From NCBI RefSeq assembly GCF_041154505.1, contig NZ_AP028672.1:62001-126000 (forward strand): DNA of 64,000 nt, in the 5' to 3' direction. The position numbers and the translations under genes were made by a program. The DNA comes from Acidovorax sp. A79 (lineage in GTDB: Bacteria; Pseudomonadota; Gammaproteobacteria; Burkholderiales; Burkholderiaceae_C). The notes under the pieces were generated by a model. That model searched no databases and was not told where the DNA came from. It worked only from the letters and a program-made list of their open reading frames with translations. This document shows, piece by piece, positions 55,079 through 63,775 of the stretch. Numbering within the stretch: the stretch's first letter is position 1; every line of letters begins with the position of its first letter.

Positions 55079-56881
55079 ATGCGCCACGTCATCAGCACAC
55101 CGATGGCCACCAGCAACACCCGGAGAAAGAAGCACCGCGAGGCCCAGGCGCGCAAGGGCGGGGGCAAGTCCGGCACCTGGGCGATGGCGCTGTTCGCGCT
55201 GCCCTTTGCCGCCGTGGGCGTGGGCATGCTGCTTTTCGGCGTGTTGCCCACGCTGTACGACTGGGGTCGCATGCAGGGCTGGCAGCCGGTGTCGGCCACG
55301 CTGGTGTCGGCGCGTCTGGAGACCTCGCGTGGCAGCAAGTCCACCACCTACAGCGTGTCGGCCAGCTACCGCTACCAGGTGGGGGGCCGGGACTATCAAG
55401 GCCAGCGCGTGGCGATTGGGTCCGGCGCGGACAACATCGGCGACTTCCAGGAGCAGCTGGGGGAACGCCTGGAGGCTGCCCAGCGCGAGGGCCAGCCGGT
55501 GCAGGCCTGGGTGAACCCGTCGAACCCCCACGAGGCCGTGCTGGACCGCAGCCTGCGCCCGGGCATGCAGCTGTTCAAGATGCTGTTCGTGGTGCTGTTC
55601 GGCGGCGTGGGCCTGGGCATGCTCCATGGCGCATGGCGCGGCCCCCGCGCCGGGCGCGGCACGCAGGCGCTGGAGGCATCGGCCCAGCCCTGGATGGGGC
55701 GGCCGGCCTGGGCGGGCAACAGCATCCGGTCGAACAAGCGCTATGAGGTGTGGGTCGCATGGACATTTGCCCTGGTCTGCAATGCGATCGCATGGCCGTC
55801 CGCGATCGCCCACCGGGACGAGGCGCTGGACGGCCCCCAGTACCTGCTGGTGGCCGTGTTCGGGGCCCTGCTGCTGGCGGCTGTCGCGACGCTGGTGTGG
55901 GCCGTGCGGGCCACGCTGGATGCCTGGCGCTTTGGCGATGTACGGCTGGTGCTGGACCCGTTTCCAGGCGCCATCGGCGGCGATTTTGGCGCCACGCTCG
56001 CGCTACCCGTGGCGCACCGGCCCGGGCAGCAGCACTTCGCGGTCACGCTCAGCTGCGTGCGGCACTACCGCAGCCGCACTGGCGGCAAGAGCGAGTCGCG
56101 CGAAACCACGGTATGGCAGAGCCAGGGCGTGGCCCAGGTCGAGCCCCGGGGCGATGGCATCCAGCTGGGTTTGCGCCTGCGGGTGCCGGCGGGCCTGCCC
56201 GCCACGGAGCCGGTGGACAGCGAACACCACGCATGGCGGCTGCAGGTGGAATCGGCCGATCCCGGGCTCAGGTTCCTGCGTGTGTTCGACGTGCCGGTGT
56301 ACGCCACCGGCGCGGCTTCCCACGGGGCGCGCGCGGACGCGGCGCAGCATCCGCAGCTGCGGGAAATGCGCCACGCCGAGGTGGCCGCGGTGAGCGAGCT
56401 GGAGCGCATTCCCGGTGGGGTGCGGCTGTACCTGCCGTATGGGCGCGCCTGGAAGCAGACCATCGTCTGGATGCTCGCCGGGGCGGTGTTCGTGGGCATT
56501 GCCGCGCTGGCGGGCGGCCAGGATGTGCCGGTGCTCTTCCTCATCGCCTTCGGCGGCCTGGGCGGGGCGGCGGTGGTGGGCGGCTTCTACGCGGTGGCCA
56601 ACAGCCTCAGCGTGGAGCTGGACGGCCGGGGCATCCGCACCGAGCGGCGGCTCCTGGGGCTCATGCTGGTCCACCACCAGGCGCCCGCCACGGACATCGC
56701 CCGGCTGCGGGTGGCCGAAAGCTATTCCACCCAGACGGGGGCGCGGCAGGAGACCTTCTACCGCATCGAGGTGGAGCTGCGCAACGGCAAGCGGCTCACC
56801 GTGGCCGACAGCCTGCGCGGGCGCGCGGCGGCCGACCACCTGCTGGCCTCCATCGCGTCGCAGACGGGGTACCCGCGCTAG
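55079..56881 (+). CDS. DUF3592 domain membrane protein
   Basis: The 600 residues begin with a basic segment (NTRRKKHREAQARKGGGK) and a transmembrane helix (MALFALPFAAVGVGMLLFGV). A DUF3592 domain follows (WQPVSATLVSARLETSRG through YRYQVGGRDYQGQRVAI). There are further helices at about 165-180, 220-270 and near 465-520, and large soluble portions between them. An alternative ATG at 55103 would remove eight residues. Function unknown; homologues are often next to unrelated genes. Confidence 0.8.
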   Translation: MRHVISTPMATSNTRRKKHREAQARKGGGKSGTWAMALFALPFAAVGVGMLLFGVLPTLYDWGRMQGWQPVSATLVSARLETSRGSKSTTYSVSASYRYQVGGRDYQGQRVAIGSGADNIGDFQEQLGERLEAAQREGQPVQAWVNPSNPHEAVLDRSLRPGMQLFKMLFVVLFGGVGLGMLHGAWRGPRAGRGTQALEASAQPWMGRPAWAGNSIRSNKRYEVWVAWTFALVCNAIAWPSAIAHRDEALDGPQYLLVAVFGALLLAAVATLVWAVRATLDAWRFGDVRLVLDPFPGAIGGDFGATLALPVAHRPGQQHFAVTLSCVRHYRSRTGGKSESRETTVWQSQGVAQVEPRGDGIQLGLRLRVPAGLPATEPVDSEHHAWRLQVESADPGLRFLRVFDVPVYATGAASHGARADAAQHPQLREMRHAEVAAVSELERIPGGVRLYLPYGRAWKQTIVWMLAGAVFVGIAALAGGQDVPVLFLIAFGGLGGAAVVGGFYAVANSLSVELDGRGIRTERRLLGLMLVHHQAPATDIARLRVAESYSTQTGARQETFYRIEVELRNGKRLTVADSLRGRAAADHLLASIASQTGYPR

Positions 56882-57570
56882 GCAGCGCCGCCTGCTGAAG
56901 AGACCGGCCCAGGTTCCTGGCGCGCCCGGCGAAAGGTGAGGTTGATGCGCTGCGCGCCCGTCAGCGCATGCGCGGCCTCGGCCAGCGGCAGCACGCCATG
57001 GAACCGCAGGCGCGCCGGGCCGCCCCACACGACCACGTCGCCATGCAGCAGCCCCACGCGGCGGGCCTTGTCCGTGCGCTGCGCGCCACCCCACAGGAAG
57101 ACCGCCGGGATGCCCAGGCTGACGGACACGATGGGGTGGTCGTAGTTGCCCTCGTCGCGGTCCTGGTGGAGTGACAGCCGCGTGCCCGGGCTGTAGCGGT
57201 TGATGAGGCAGGCGTCGGGCGCGAAGCCGGGGTAGCCCGCCGCCCCGGCGGCCTCGCGGGCCAGCGCATGGAAAACCTCCGGCATGGGCGGCCACCGTTC
57301 GCCCGTCAGCGGGTCCGTGGGACCGTAGCGGTAGCCGCTGCGGTCGCTGATCCACCCCAGCGGCCCGCAGTTCGTCATGGCCACCGACATGCGCTTGCCG
57401 CCGGGCGTGACCAGGTGCCTGAACGGTGCGCGGGCCGCCACCGCCTCGACGGCCTGCAGCAGCTGCGCCGCCTGCGCCAGGGCAAAGCCGCGCAGCACCA
57501 CGGCGCCTGACTCCAGCCATTCGGGCGCCTGGGGCGTGGCGGGCAGTTCATCAAAAAGACCGAGGTTCAT
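56878..57570 (-). CDS. alkB: DNA oxidative demethylase AlkB
   Basis: Fe(II)/2-oxoglutarate dioxygenase that removes 1-methyladenine and 3-methylcytosine from DNA. The 230 residues show the iron ligands H135 and D137 (LSLHQDRDE) and H191 (RFHGVLPL), with R208 and R214 (QRINLTFRR) for 2-oxoglutarate, and NRYSPGTRLS ahead of the iron site. It overlaps the end of the DUF3592 gene by four bases, tail to tail. It lies downstream of ada and another 2OG oxygenase on the same strand. Confidence 0.95.
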   Translation of the reverse strand: MNLGLFDELPATPQAPEWLESGAVVLRGFALAQAAQLLQAVEAVAARAPFRHLVTPGGKRMSVAMTNCGPLGWISDRSGYRYGPTDPLTGERWPPMPEVFHALAREAAGAAGYPGFAPDACLINRYSPGTRLSLHQDRDEGNYDHPIVSVSLGIPAVFLWGGAQRTDKARRVGLLHGDVVVWGGPARLRFHGVLPLAEAAHALTGAQRINLTFRRARQEPGPVSSAGGAA

Positions 57571-57727
57571 GGATTCATGGTTCTAGCGTGATGGCCCGAC
57601 CCGGTGCAACGGGCGCGATCCGGGCGAGCGCGCCCGTGGAACTGGCTCCGCCAGGCCACCGGGCGCGGCCCCTCCCGCGCAGCGAGAGAGGGGTGAAGGC
57701 CCCGAAGGCGCCTCAGCGGGAGCATCG
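57571..57727. other. GC-rich gap between the 2OG oxygenase gene and alkB
   Basis: 157 bp with nested inverted repeats such as CGGGCGCG/CGCGCCCG (57608-57639). No gene is seen. The gap may separate alkB from the ada unit, or act as a processing site. Confidence 0.4.
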
Positions 57728-58465
57728 CTATGCAGCATCGTGAAAGATGATGCCCGCCGTGTGCCGCTGCCCCGAGCGCACGCGGCTCACGCCGTGGCGC
57801 ATGTGGACGCGGTAGGCGCCGCGCGTGCCCTGCACCGGGCGGTGGTGCACGGCGAAGGCCACGGCATCGCCCTGGCGCAGGGGGACGACCTCGGCGCGCG
57901 ACTGCATGCGCGGGCGCTGCTCGGTCAGCACGAACTCGCCACCGGTGAAGTCGCGGCCGGGCTCCGACAGCAGGATGGCCAGCTGCAGCGGGAACACGTG
58001 CTCGCCGTACAGGTCCTGGTGCAGGCAGTTGTAGTCGCCGCTCGCGTACTGCAGCAGCAGCGGCGTGGGGCGCAACTGGCCCGCAGCATGGCAGCGCGCG
58101 ATGAAGTCGGCATGGCGCGGCGGGTAGCGCGCATCGATGCCCATGGCGGCGTTCCAGTGGTTGGCGATGGGGCACAGATGGGGGTATAGCGCATCGCGCA
58201 GCCCGGCCACCACGTCCGGCAGCGGGTAGCTGAAGTACTGGTACTCGCCCAGGCCAAAACCGTGGCGCTGCATCACCACGCGGCTGCGGAACAGGGGCGG
58301 GCCGGCGTGGCGGTACAGCCCCGCGAGCGCTGTGCATTCGTGCTCGCCCAGCAGCCGAGGCAGCACCGCATGCCCCTGCGTGTGCAGGTCGTCGGTGGCC
58401 TGGGCCCAGTCGAGGGCCGCCACGCGGGCAGGCCAGGGGTGCGTGTCCTGGGGCAGGGCACTCAT
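57728..58465 (-). CDS. 2OG-Fe(II) oxygenase family protein
   Basis: The 245 residues contain the iron motif in NCLHQDLYGEHVFPLQLAIL and a distal histidine with basic residues in RVHMRHGVSRVRSG, as in the prolyl-hydroxylase-like 2OG oxygenases. It overlaps ada by four bases (ATGA), so it is translated with it. It sits between two alkylation-repair genes, suggesting a role in repair of alkylated nucleic acid or protein; the substrate is not known. Confidence 0.85.
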   Translation of the reverse strand: MSALPQDTHPWPARVAALDWAQATDDLHTQGHAVLPRLLGEHECTALAGLYRHAGPPLFRSRVVMQRHGFGLGEYQYFSYPLPDVVAGLRDALYPHLCPIANHWNAAMGIDARYPPRHADFIARCHAAGQLRPTPLLLQYASGDYNCLHQDLYGEHVFPLQLAILLSEPGRDFTGGEFVLTEQRPRMQSRAEVVPLRQGDAVAFAVHHRPVQGTRGAYRVHMRHGVSRVRSGQRHTAGIIFHDAA

Positions 58466-59655
58466 GCGGCCTTCTCCCGCGTGTGTGCTGGTTCAGCGGC
58501 GCCGGCTTCGCGGTCCAGCAGCGCCCGCTTGCGCTCCACGCCCCAGCGGTAGCCCGAGAGCGCGCCGTCGCTGCGCACCACCCGGTGGCACGGTATGGCC
58601 ACCGCCAGCGTGTTGGCGCCACAGGCCTGCGCCACGGCGCGGGTGGCGGTGGGCGCGCCGATGCGCCGGGCGATGTCGGCATAGCTGGCGGTCTGCCCCG
58701 GGGGAATGGCACGCAGCGCCTGCCACACGCGCTGCTGGAAGGCCGTGCCCCGCACGTCCAGCGGCAAGTCCAGGCCCAGGCCGGGCGCTTCGACAAAGGC
58801 CACGACCTGGGCCACGAGCGATTCGAATTGCGCATCGCCGCCCACCAGCTGGGCCTGGGCAAAACGGTCCTGCAGGTCGTGCACCAGGGCTTCGGGGTCG
58901 TCGCCCAGCAGGATGGCGCACAGGCCCTGGCCGCTGTGCGCCACCAGGATCGCGCCCAGCGAGCACTGCCCCACCGCAAAGCGGATGCGCTGCGCCGCGC
59001 CGCCCGCGCGGTAGCGCGTGGGGGTCATGCCCAGCACCTGGGCGGATTTCTCATAGAACCGGCTGCTCGACTGGTAGCCCGCGCCGTAGATGGCGTCTGT
59101 CACGGAGGCCGTGGGTTGTTGCTCGAGGGCACTGCGCACACGCTGCTCCCGCCGGGCGGCGGCGTAGGCCTTGGGCGTGAGGCCGGTGGCCTGCTTGAAG
59201 ACGCGGTGCAGGTGCGAACTGCTCAGCCCCACGCGGGCCGCCAGCGCATCGAGCGTGGTGGCTTCTTCGGCTTCGATGATGCGGCAGGCCTGCGTGACCA
59301 GCTCGGCATGGTGTGCCAGCGCCGAGGGCTGCCGGGGCTTGCAGCGCTGGCAGGGGCGAAATCCGGCTGCTTCAGCCTCGTCGCAGCTGGCATGGAAACG
59401 CACGTTCTCGGGCCGGGGCGTGCGCGCCGCGCAACTGGGGCGGCAGTACACGCCCGTGGTCTGCACCGAGTACCAGAAGCTGCCATCCGCCGCCGCGCTG
59501 CGCGCCACCACCGCCGCCCAGCGCGGGTCGGCCTGGGTGGCGGCAGCGGCCTGTGCGGCCTTGGCGGAGGGTGTTGCGCGGTGGGGCATGGTGGCAACGC
59601 GGGTGGAATGCAGGGGCGGGGCTTTCGCGTGGAGGTGGGCGGAGTTCGGATTCAT
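58462..59655 (-). CDS. ada: Bifunctional Ada: methyl-phosphotriester sensor and O6-alkylguanine-DNA methyltransferase
   Basis: Adaptive-response regulator and repair protein. The 397 residues have the N-terminal zinc domain with C71, C75, C102 and C105 (GVYCRPSC, RPCQRC), then an AraC helix-turn-helix (LAARVGLSSSHLHRVFKQAT). The C-terminal methyltransferase has C356 in IPCHRVV. Methylation of the N-terminal cysteine normally switches on ada and neighbouring genes. The protein is longer than E. coli Ada because of an N-terminal extension; a second ATG at residue 23 is a possible start. Confidence 0.95.
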   Translation of the reverse strand: MNPNSAHLHAKAPPLHSTRVATMPHRATPSAKAAQAAAATQADPRWAAVVARSAAADGSFWYSVQTTGVYCRPSCAARTPRPENVRFHASCDEAEAAGFRPCQRCKPRQPSALAHHAELVTQACRIIEAEEATTLDALAARVGLSSSHLHRVFKQATGLTPKAYAAARREQRVRSALEQQPTASVTDAIYGAGYQSSSRFYEKSAQVLGMTPTRYRAGGAAQRIRFAVGQCSLGAILVAHSGQGLCAILLGDDPEALVHDLQDRFAQAQLVGGDAQFESLVAQVVAFVEAPGLGLDLPLDVRGTAFQQRVWQALRAIPPGQTASYADIARRIGAPTATRAVAQACGANTLAVAIPCHRVVRSDGALSGYRWGVERKRALLDREAGAAEPAHTREKAA

Positions 59656-59778
59656 GGTGGATGGCTCACAAGGTGGGTTGCGATGCCATGCACTCTAGGG
59701 ACGGGGTGGGCGGGGCGCACTCCGTTGCTTGCTTTTGAATTCTGCACTTTTCGGGGCAGGCAGGCACAGGGCCCGGAC

Positions 59779-59842
59779 TGCTTTCAATTTGATAGCTGCT
59801 AGCGCTTGCTGGACAAGCGCTGACAGCCAAAAAACCTTCAAG
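59779..59842 (+). repeat. Dispersed palindromic repeat between ada and the SNF2 gene
   Basis: CTTTCAATTTGATAGCTGCT, AGCGCTTGCTGGACAAGCGC and TGACAGCCAAAAAACCTTCA. The AGCGCTTG/CAAGCGCT arms pair perfectly. Its end overlaps the stop of the SNF2 gene. Confidence 0.85.
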
Positions 59843-62681
59843 CCTCGGGCGGCTGCAGCGGCCGGGGGCGCCGTTTGCCCGTGCCGCCCCAGCGCAGCGC
59901 GTCCTCGCCCGGAATGCCCAGCGGGTTGTTGGCTGGTTCGGAAAGGGGCGCCAGCAGGGCGTGCAGGTCGGCCTCGCTGAACTTGACGGCGCCCTCGGCG
60001 TCGTGGCCCAGCACGCCCTGGGCCAGCGCGGCCTTGCGGGCCTGCAGTTCCAGCATGCGTTCTTCGATGCTGCCTTCCACCACCAGCTTGTAGACAAACA
60101 CCGGCTGGTCCTGCCCGATGCGGTGGGCGCGGGCGGTGGCCTGCTCTTCCACGGCGGGGTTCCACCAGGGGTCGAGGTGGATCACGGTGTCGGCGGCGGT
60201 GAGGTTCAGGCCGAGGCCCCCGGCCTTGAGGCTGACGAGCAGGATGGGGGCGCTGGTTGCGTCCCGTGCCTGGAACCGCCGCACCACCGCGCCGCGCTGG
60301 CGGGGCGGTGTCTGGCCCGTGAGGGTGAGGTAGGGCAGGGCCAGGGTGTCGAGCAGCTCGGCCGCCAGCGCGAGCATTTCGGTGAATTGGGAGAACACCA
60401 GCACGCGGCGCCCTTCGTCGACCAGGGCGGGCAGCATGTCGGCCAGTAGTTCGAGCTTGGCGCGCTCCATCGTCTGCGCCGTTTTTGTGGTGCCTTTGAC
60501 CAATCTGGGGTCGCAGCAGACCTGGCGCAGCTTGAGCAGGGCGTCGAGGATGGTGATCTGCGCGCCGTCGAAGCTCTGGCGCTCGAGCGCGCGGCGCACC
60601 TGCTTGTCGGCCGTGGTGCGCACGGCCTCGTACAGCTCGCGCTGCCTGCCTTGCAACTGCACGCGCTGGATGACCTCGGTGCGTGGCGGCAGCTCAGTGG
60701 CCACGTCCTGCTTGCGGCGGCGCAGGATGAACGGGCGCACGCGCTGCGACAGGAGCTGGGCGCGCAGGGTTTCGCCGTTCTCCTCGATGGGCTTGCGCCA
60801 GCGGGCGTTGAAGCTGCGCACATCGCCCAGAAAGCCGGGCATCAGGAAGTCGAATTGGGCCCACAGCTCGCCCAGGTGGTTTTCGAGCGGCGTGCCCGTC
60901 AGGCACAGCAGGTGCGGGGCCTGCAGCTTGCGCAAGGCGCGGGCGCTGCGGCTGCCGGCGTTCTTCACCATCTGCGCTTCGTCCAGGATCAGCAGGTGGA
61001 ATGGCTGTGCCGCCAGCGCCTCCACGTCGCGCCAGAGCAGCGGGTAGGTGGTCAGCACCAGGTCGTGGTCGGCCATCTGCAGATAGCGCTGGCCTCGGCT
61101 GGCGCCATGCAGCGCCAGCACGCGCAGGCCGGGGGCCATGCGCGCGGCCTCGGCCTGCCAGTTGAAGAGCAGCGAGGTGGGCAGCACCACCAGGGCGGGG
61201 CGGGTGAGGCGCCCGGCCTCCTTTTCGAGCAGCACGTGGGCCAGCGCCTGCGCGGTCTTGCCCAGGCCCATGTCGTCGGCCAGGATGCCGCCCAGCCCCT
61301 GGGCGCGCAGGTACTGCAGCCAGGCCAGGCCTTCCAGTTGATAGGGGCGCAGTTGCACCTGCAGGCCTTGCGGTGCAGCCACCGCTTGCGGGGTGCCGAT
61401 GGTGCGCAACCGCTTGGCGAGCCGGGCCAGGCCCACGTCGCCCTGCAGTTGCCAGTCGTTGTTCCAGCCATTGACCGTGCCCACGCGGTGGGCCAGCACC
61501 AGCCCGGCGCGCAGGGCCTCGATGCGGCGGGCCTCCCACGCACCCAGGTGCAGCGGGTCGCCGTCCTTGCGCTGGTTGCGGGTCGGGTCGGTCAGCAGGT
61601 CGACCATGGCCCCCACGATGGCCTTGAGCGGGCCGGCGGGCGCGTCGATGCGTTTGCCGCCCGGGGCGCGCAGCGAAATGATGGCAATGTCGTCAATGGA
61701 GGCCATCTGCCGGGCATTGAGCCAGCGCGCGTCGCGGCGCAGCAGGTCGGCCAGCATGGGGGCCAGGTCCAGCGTTTCGCCGTCGATCTCGATACCCAGG
61801 CTGAGCAGCCAGGCGCCTTCGCGCTCGGGCAATTGCAGCTTCTGCACGGGGCGTTCGCGCGGGGCCAGCGGGCCGTCCACTTCCTTGCCCAGCAGTTCGC
61901 CGGTGTCAGGGGCGATGTGCAGCTTCCAGCGCAACACGGGCACGCTCTCGTGCGCGAAGCCCGGTTGCACCACCACGCTCCAGCCTCTGGCGCGGAGTTG
62001 GGGGATCTGCTCGGCCCAGAAGTCGCCAAAGAAGGCCTCCTGCGCCAGCGTCCACAGCGGGCCCAGGCTGGCGGCGGCATCGCGGTTGCGCCATTGCAGC
62101 GAGCGTGCGTCCACGGGCAACAGGCCCAGATCCCACACGAGGTCCATGGCGTCCGACTCGGCCGCCACGTCGCGCTGCATGCGCACCACGGGGCCGCCGG
62201 TGTCGTACAGATCCTGCAGCGGGGCGGGGCGCGAGTTGAGGATGGACGTGGGCGCAGGCGTCTGCCAGGCGATGGCGCCTGGGAGTGTGTCGTCGGTGCG
62301 GTAGGTCCAGTCGATCTGGGCCAGCGTCACGCTGTCGCCGCGCGGCCCCATCTTGCCCTGGGGCTTGAGGCCCAGCAGACCGTCGCCCCGGCCCAGGGTC
62401 ATCAGCGTGATGCGCGGGCGGAAGTGCCCGGTGGCGATGCCGGGCGGTGGCGCGGTGCGCCCGGCGGGCGGCGTGGCCGTCTCCGTGCCGGTCTCGTCGC
62501 CCCGCATCAGCGCCATCACGCGCGCGGCCTCGGCGTCCGTCAGCGGGGGCAGGGCCTTCAGTGCCGCTGCATCGGCCTGGCGGCGCAGGGCGGCCACCCA
62601 GGCGGCGATCACCGCCTGGCGGTCGGATCGCGGCGGTGCGGGCGGCTCGGCGGGGGAAGGGAGGTCACCGGGGTGTGTCAC
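59838..62681 (-). CDS. SNF2/RapA-family DEAD/DEAH-box helicase
   Basis: ATP-dependent DNA translocase of 947 residues. The C-terminal two-lobe motor has Walker A (ILADDMGLGKTAQA), DEAQ box (LILDEAQMVKN), TGTPLENHLGELW, and motifs V-VI (LKAGGLGLNLTAADTVIHLD, ATARAHRIGQDQPV). The N-terminal 430 residues are of unknown fold. Such bacterial proteins act in transcription recycling or repair. The start is taken as a GTG at 62681, which avoids the neighbouring transporter gene. The last bases (TGA) lie in a dispersed repeat. Confidence 0.88.
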   Translation of the reverse strand: MTHPGDLPSPAEPPAPPRSDRQAVIAAWVAALRRQADAAALKALPPLTDAEAARVMALMRGDETGTETATPPAGRTAPPPGIATGHFRPRITLMTLGRGDGLLGLKPQGKMGPRGDSVTLAQIDWTYRTDDTLPGAIAWQTPAPTSILNSRPAPLQDLYDTGGPVVRMQRDVAAESDAMDLVWDLGLLPVDARSLQWRNRDAAASLGPLWTLAQEAFFGDFWAEQIPQLRARGWSVVVQPGFAHESVPVLRWKLHIAPDTGELLGKEVDGPLAPRERPVQKLQLPEREGAWLLSLGIEIDGETLDLAPMLADLLRRDARWLNARQMASIDDIAIISLRAPGGKRIDAPAGPLKAIVGAMVDLLTDPTRNQRKDGDPLHLGAWEARRIEALRAGLVLAHRVGTVNGWNNDWQLQGDVGLARLAKRLRTIGTPQAVAAPQGLQVQLRPYQLEGLAWLQYLRAQGLGGILADDMGLGKTAQALAHVLLEKEAGRLTRPALVVLPTSLLFNWQAEAARMAPGLRVLALHGASRGQRYLQMADHDLVLTTYPLLWRDVEALAAQPFHLLILDEAQMVKNAGSRSARALRKLQAPHLLCLTGTPLENHLGELWAQFDFLMPGFLGDVRSFNARWRKPIEENGETLRAQLLSQRVRPFILRRRKQDVATELPPRTEVIQRVQLQGRQRELYEAVRTTADKQVRRALERQSFDGAQITILDALLKLRQVCCDPRLVKGTTKTAQTMERAKLELLADMLPALVDEGRRVLVFSQFTEMLALAAELLDTLALPYLTLTGQTPPRQRGAVVRRFQARDATSAPILLVSLKAGGLGLNLTAADTVIHLDPWWNPAVEEQATARAHRIGQDQPVFVYKLVVEGSIEERMLELQARKAALAQGVLGHDAEGAVKFSEADLHALLAPLSEPANNPLGIPGEDALRWGGTGKRRPRPLQPPEA

Positions 62682-62731
62682 TGGCCGGTGATTGTGCCGT
62701 GCCCATGGGCCGGGCCTGGCGGGATGCGGTG

Positions 62732-63649
62732 CTATTTGGCGCCTTGTGCCGCCGGTTGCGCGGCGGTCGTCGCCCGGGGGCGGCTGCCCTGCAGGTGCAT
62801 GGCGGCCGCGGCGAGCAGGATGGCGGCGGCTCCCAGCCACTGGGCCGGCTGCAGGCGGTGGCCAAACGCGGCGAAGTCCACGCCAATCGCCACCACCGGA
62901 TAGATGAAGGACAGCGCGCCCTGCAGGTAGGTGGGCAGCTTCTGCACGGCGCCGTACAGCAGGATGTACATGAGGCCCGTGTGCACCACGCCCACCGTGA
63001 CCAGCAGCAGCCAGGTGCGGGCATCCTGCGGTGGCGTGCCCAGGTTGGCAAACGGCGCCAGCAGGAGCACGCCCACGCAGACCTGGACCAGGGCGATGAG
63101 ATGGGGCGGCGTGCCGGTGAGGCGTTTGGCGACCACCGAGGCCACCGCCCAGAAGAAGGCGGCCCCCAGCGCCATGGCGATGCCCAGCGCATAGTGCGTG
63201 CCACCCTGGCTCGCGCCGGGCCGGGCCTGCACGATGAGCAGCATGCCGCCGAATGCCAGGGCCAGCCAGCCGAGCTTGGCCGGGGTGATGCGCTCGCCAA
63301 AGAGCAGGGCGCCAAACACCACCAGCATGAAGGGCTGGGTGTTGTAGACCGCCGTGGCGATCGAAATGGAAGCATGCGAATACGCGCCAAACAGCAGGAG
63401 CCAGTTGGTGACGATGGCCACGCCGCCCAGGGCCGCCCACGCTGCCGTGCGCCAGGTCAGCACACCGCGCAGCAGGCCCATGGCGGCGCACACGGCCGCC
63501 AGCGTGGCCGCGCCGAACACGCAGCGCCAGAACACCACGTTCAGTGCCGGCAGGCCGGATTCCACGACAAACCAGCCGATCGTGCCCGAGATCGCCATGG
63601 CGGTGCCCATCTCCAGCGTGCCTTGGGTTTTCTTGTCCATGGGTGTCAT
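62732..63649 (-). CDS. EamA-family (DMT) transporter, Lrp-associated
   Basis: The 305 residues form about ten transmembrane helices in two EamA repeats (GTAMAISGTIGWFVVESGLP; MALGAAFFWAVASVVAKRLT), ending in an Ala-rich tail. It is divergent from an Lrp/AsnC regulator, a pairing typical of amino-acid exporters controlled by Lrp-type sensors. The ATG at 63649 and one further in (MDKKTQGTLE) are both possible. Confidence 0.88.
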   Translation of the reverse strand: MTPMDKKTQGTLEMGTAMAISGTIGWFVVESGLPALNVVFWRCVFGAATLAAVCAAMGLLRGVLTWRTAAWAALGGVAIVTNWLLLFGAYSHASISIATAVYNTQPFMLVVFGALLFGERITPAKLGWLALAFGGMLLIVQARPGASQGGTHYALGIAMALGAAFFWAVASVVAKRLTGTPPHLIALVQVCVGVLLLAPFANLGTPPQDARTWLLLVTVGVVHTGLMYILLYGAVQKLPTYLQGALSFIYPVVAIGVDFAAFGHRLQPAQWLGAAAILLAAAAMHLQGSRPRATTAAQPAAQGAK

Positions 63650-63731
63650 TCCATCCGTGAGTTGATGGAATGACTATAGGAAAACGGGCCCGTGCGTGGA
63701 ATGGATGAAAAAAGGCATCTGCTCAATAAAT

Positions 63732-63746
63732 CCTCATAATCTGAGG
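63732..63746. promoter_or_regulatory. Candidate Lrp/AsnC operator
   Basis: CCTCA-TAATC-TGAGG is a perfect 5-bp inverted repeat in the 126-bp gap between the divergent EamA and Lrp/AsnC genes. Placement fits autoregulation. Confidence 0.45.
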
Positions 63747-63775
63747 CAACCATTGATTCTGAGGAGCTGCTTGCC

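Noticed and set aside
57571-57727. Small gene between the 2OG oxygenase and alkB
   Set aside because: The short frames present have no start signal or protein-like composition; inverted repeats explain the sequence better.
59838-63491. 1217-residue version of the SNF2 helicase
   Set aside because: The extra N-terminal part is antiparallel-frame shadow of the EamA transporter gene, which lies on the same strand in another frame and has clear membrane helices.
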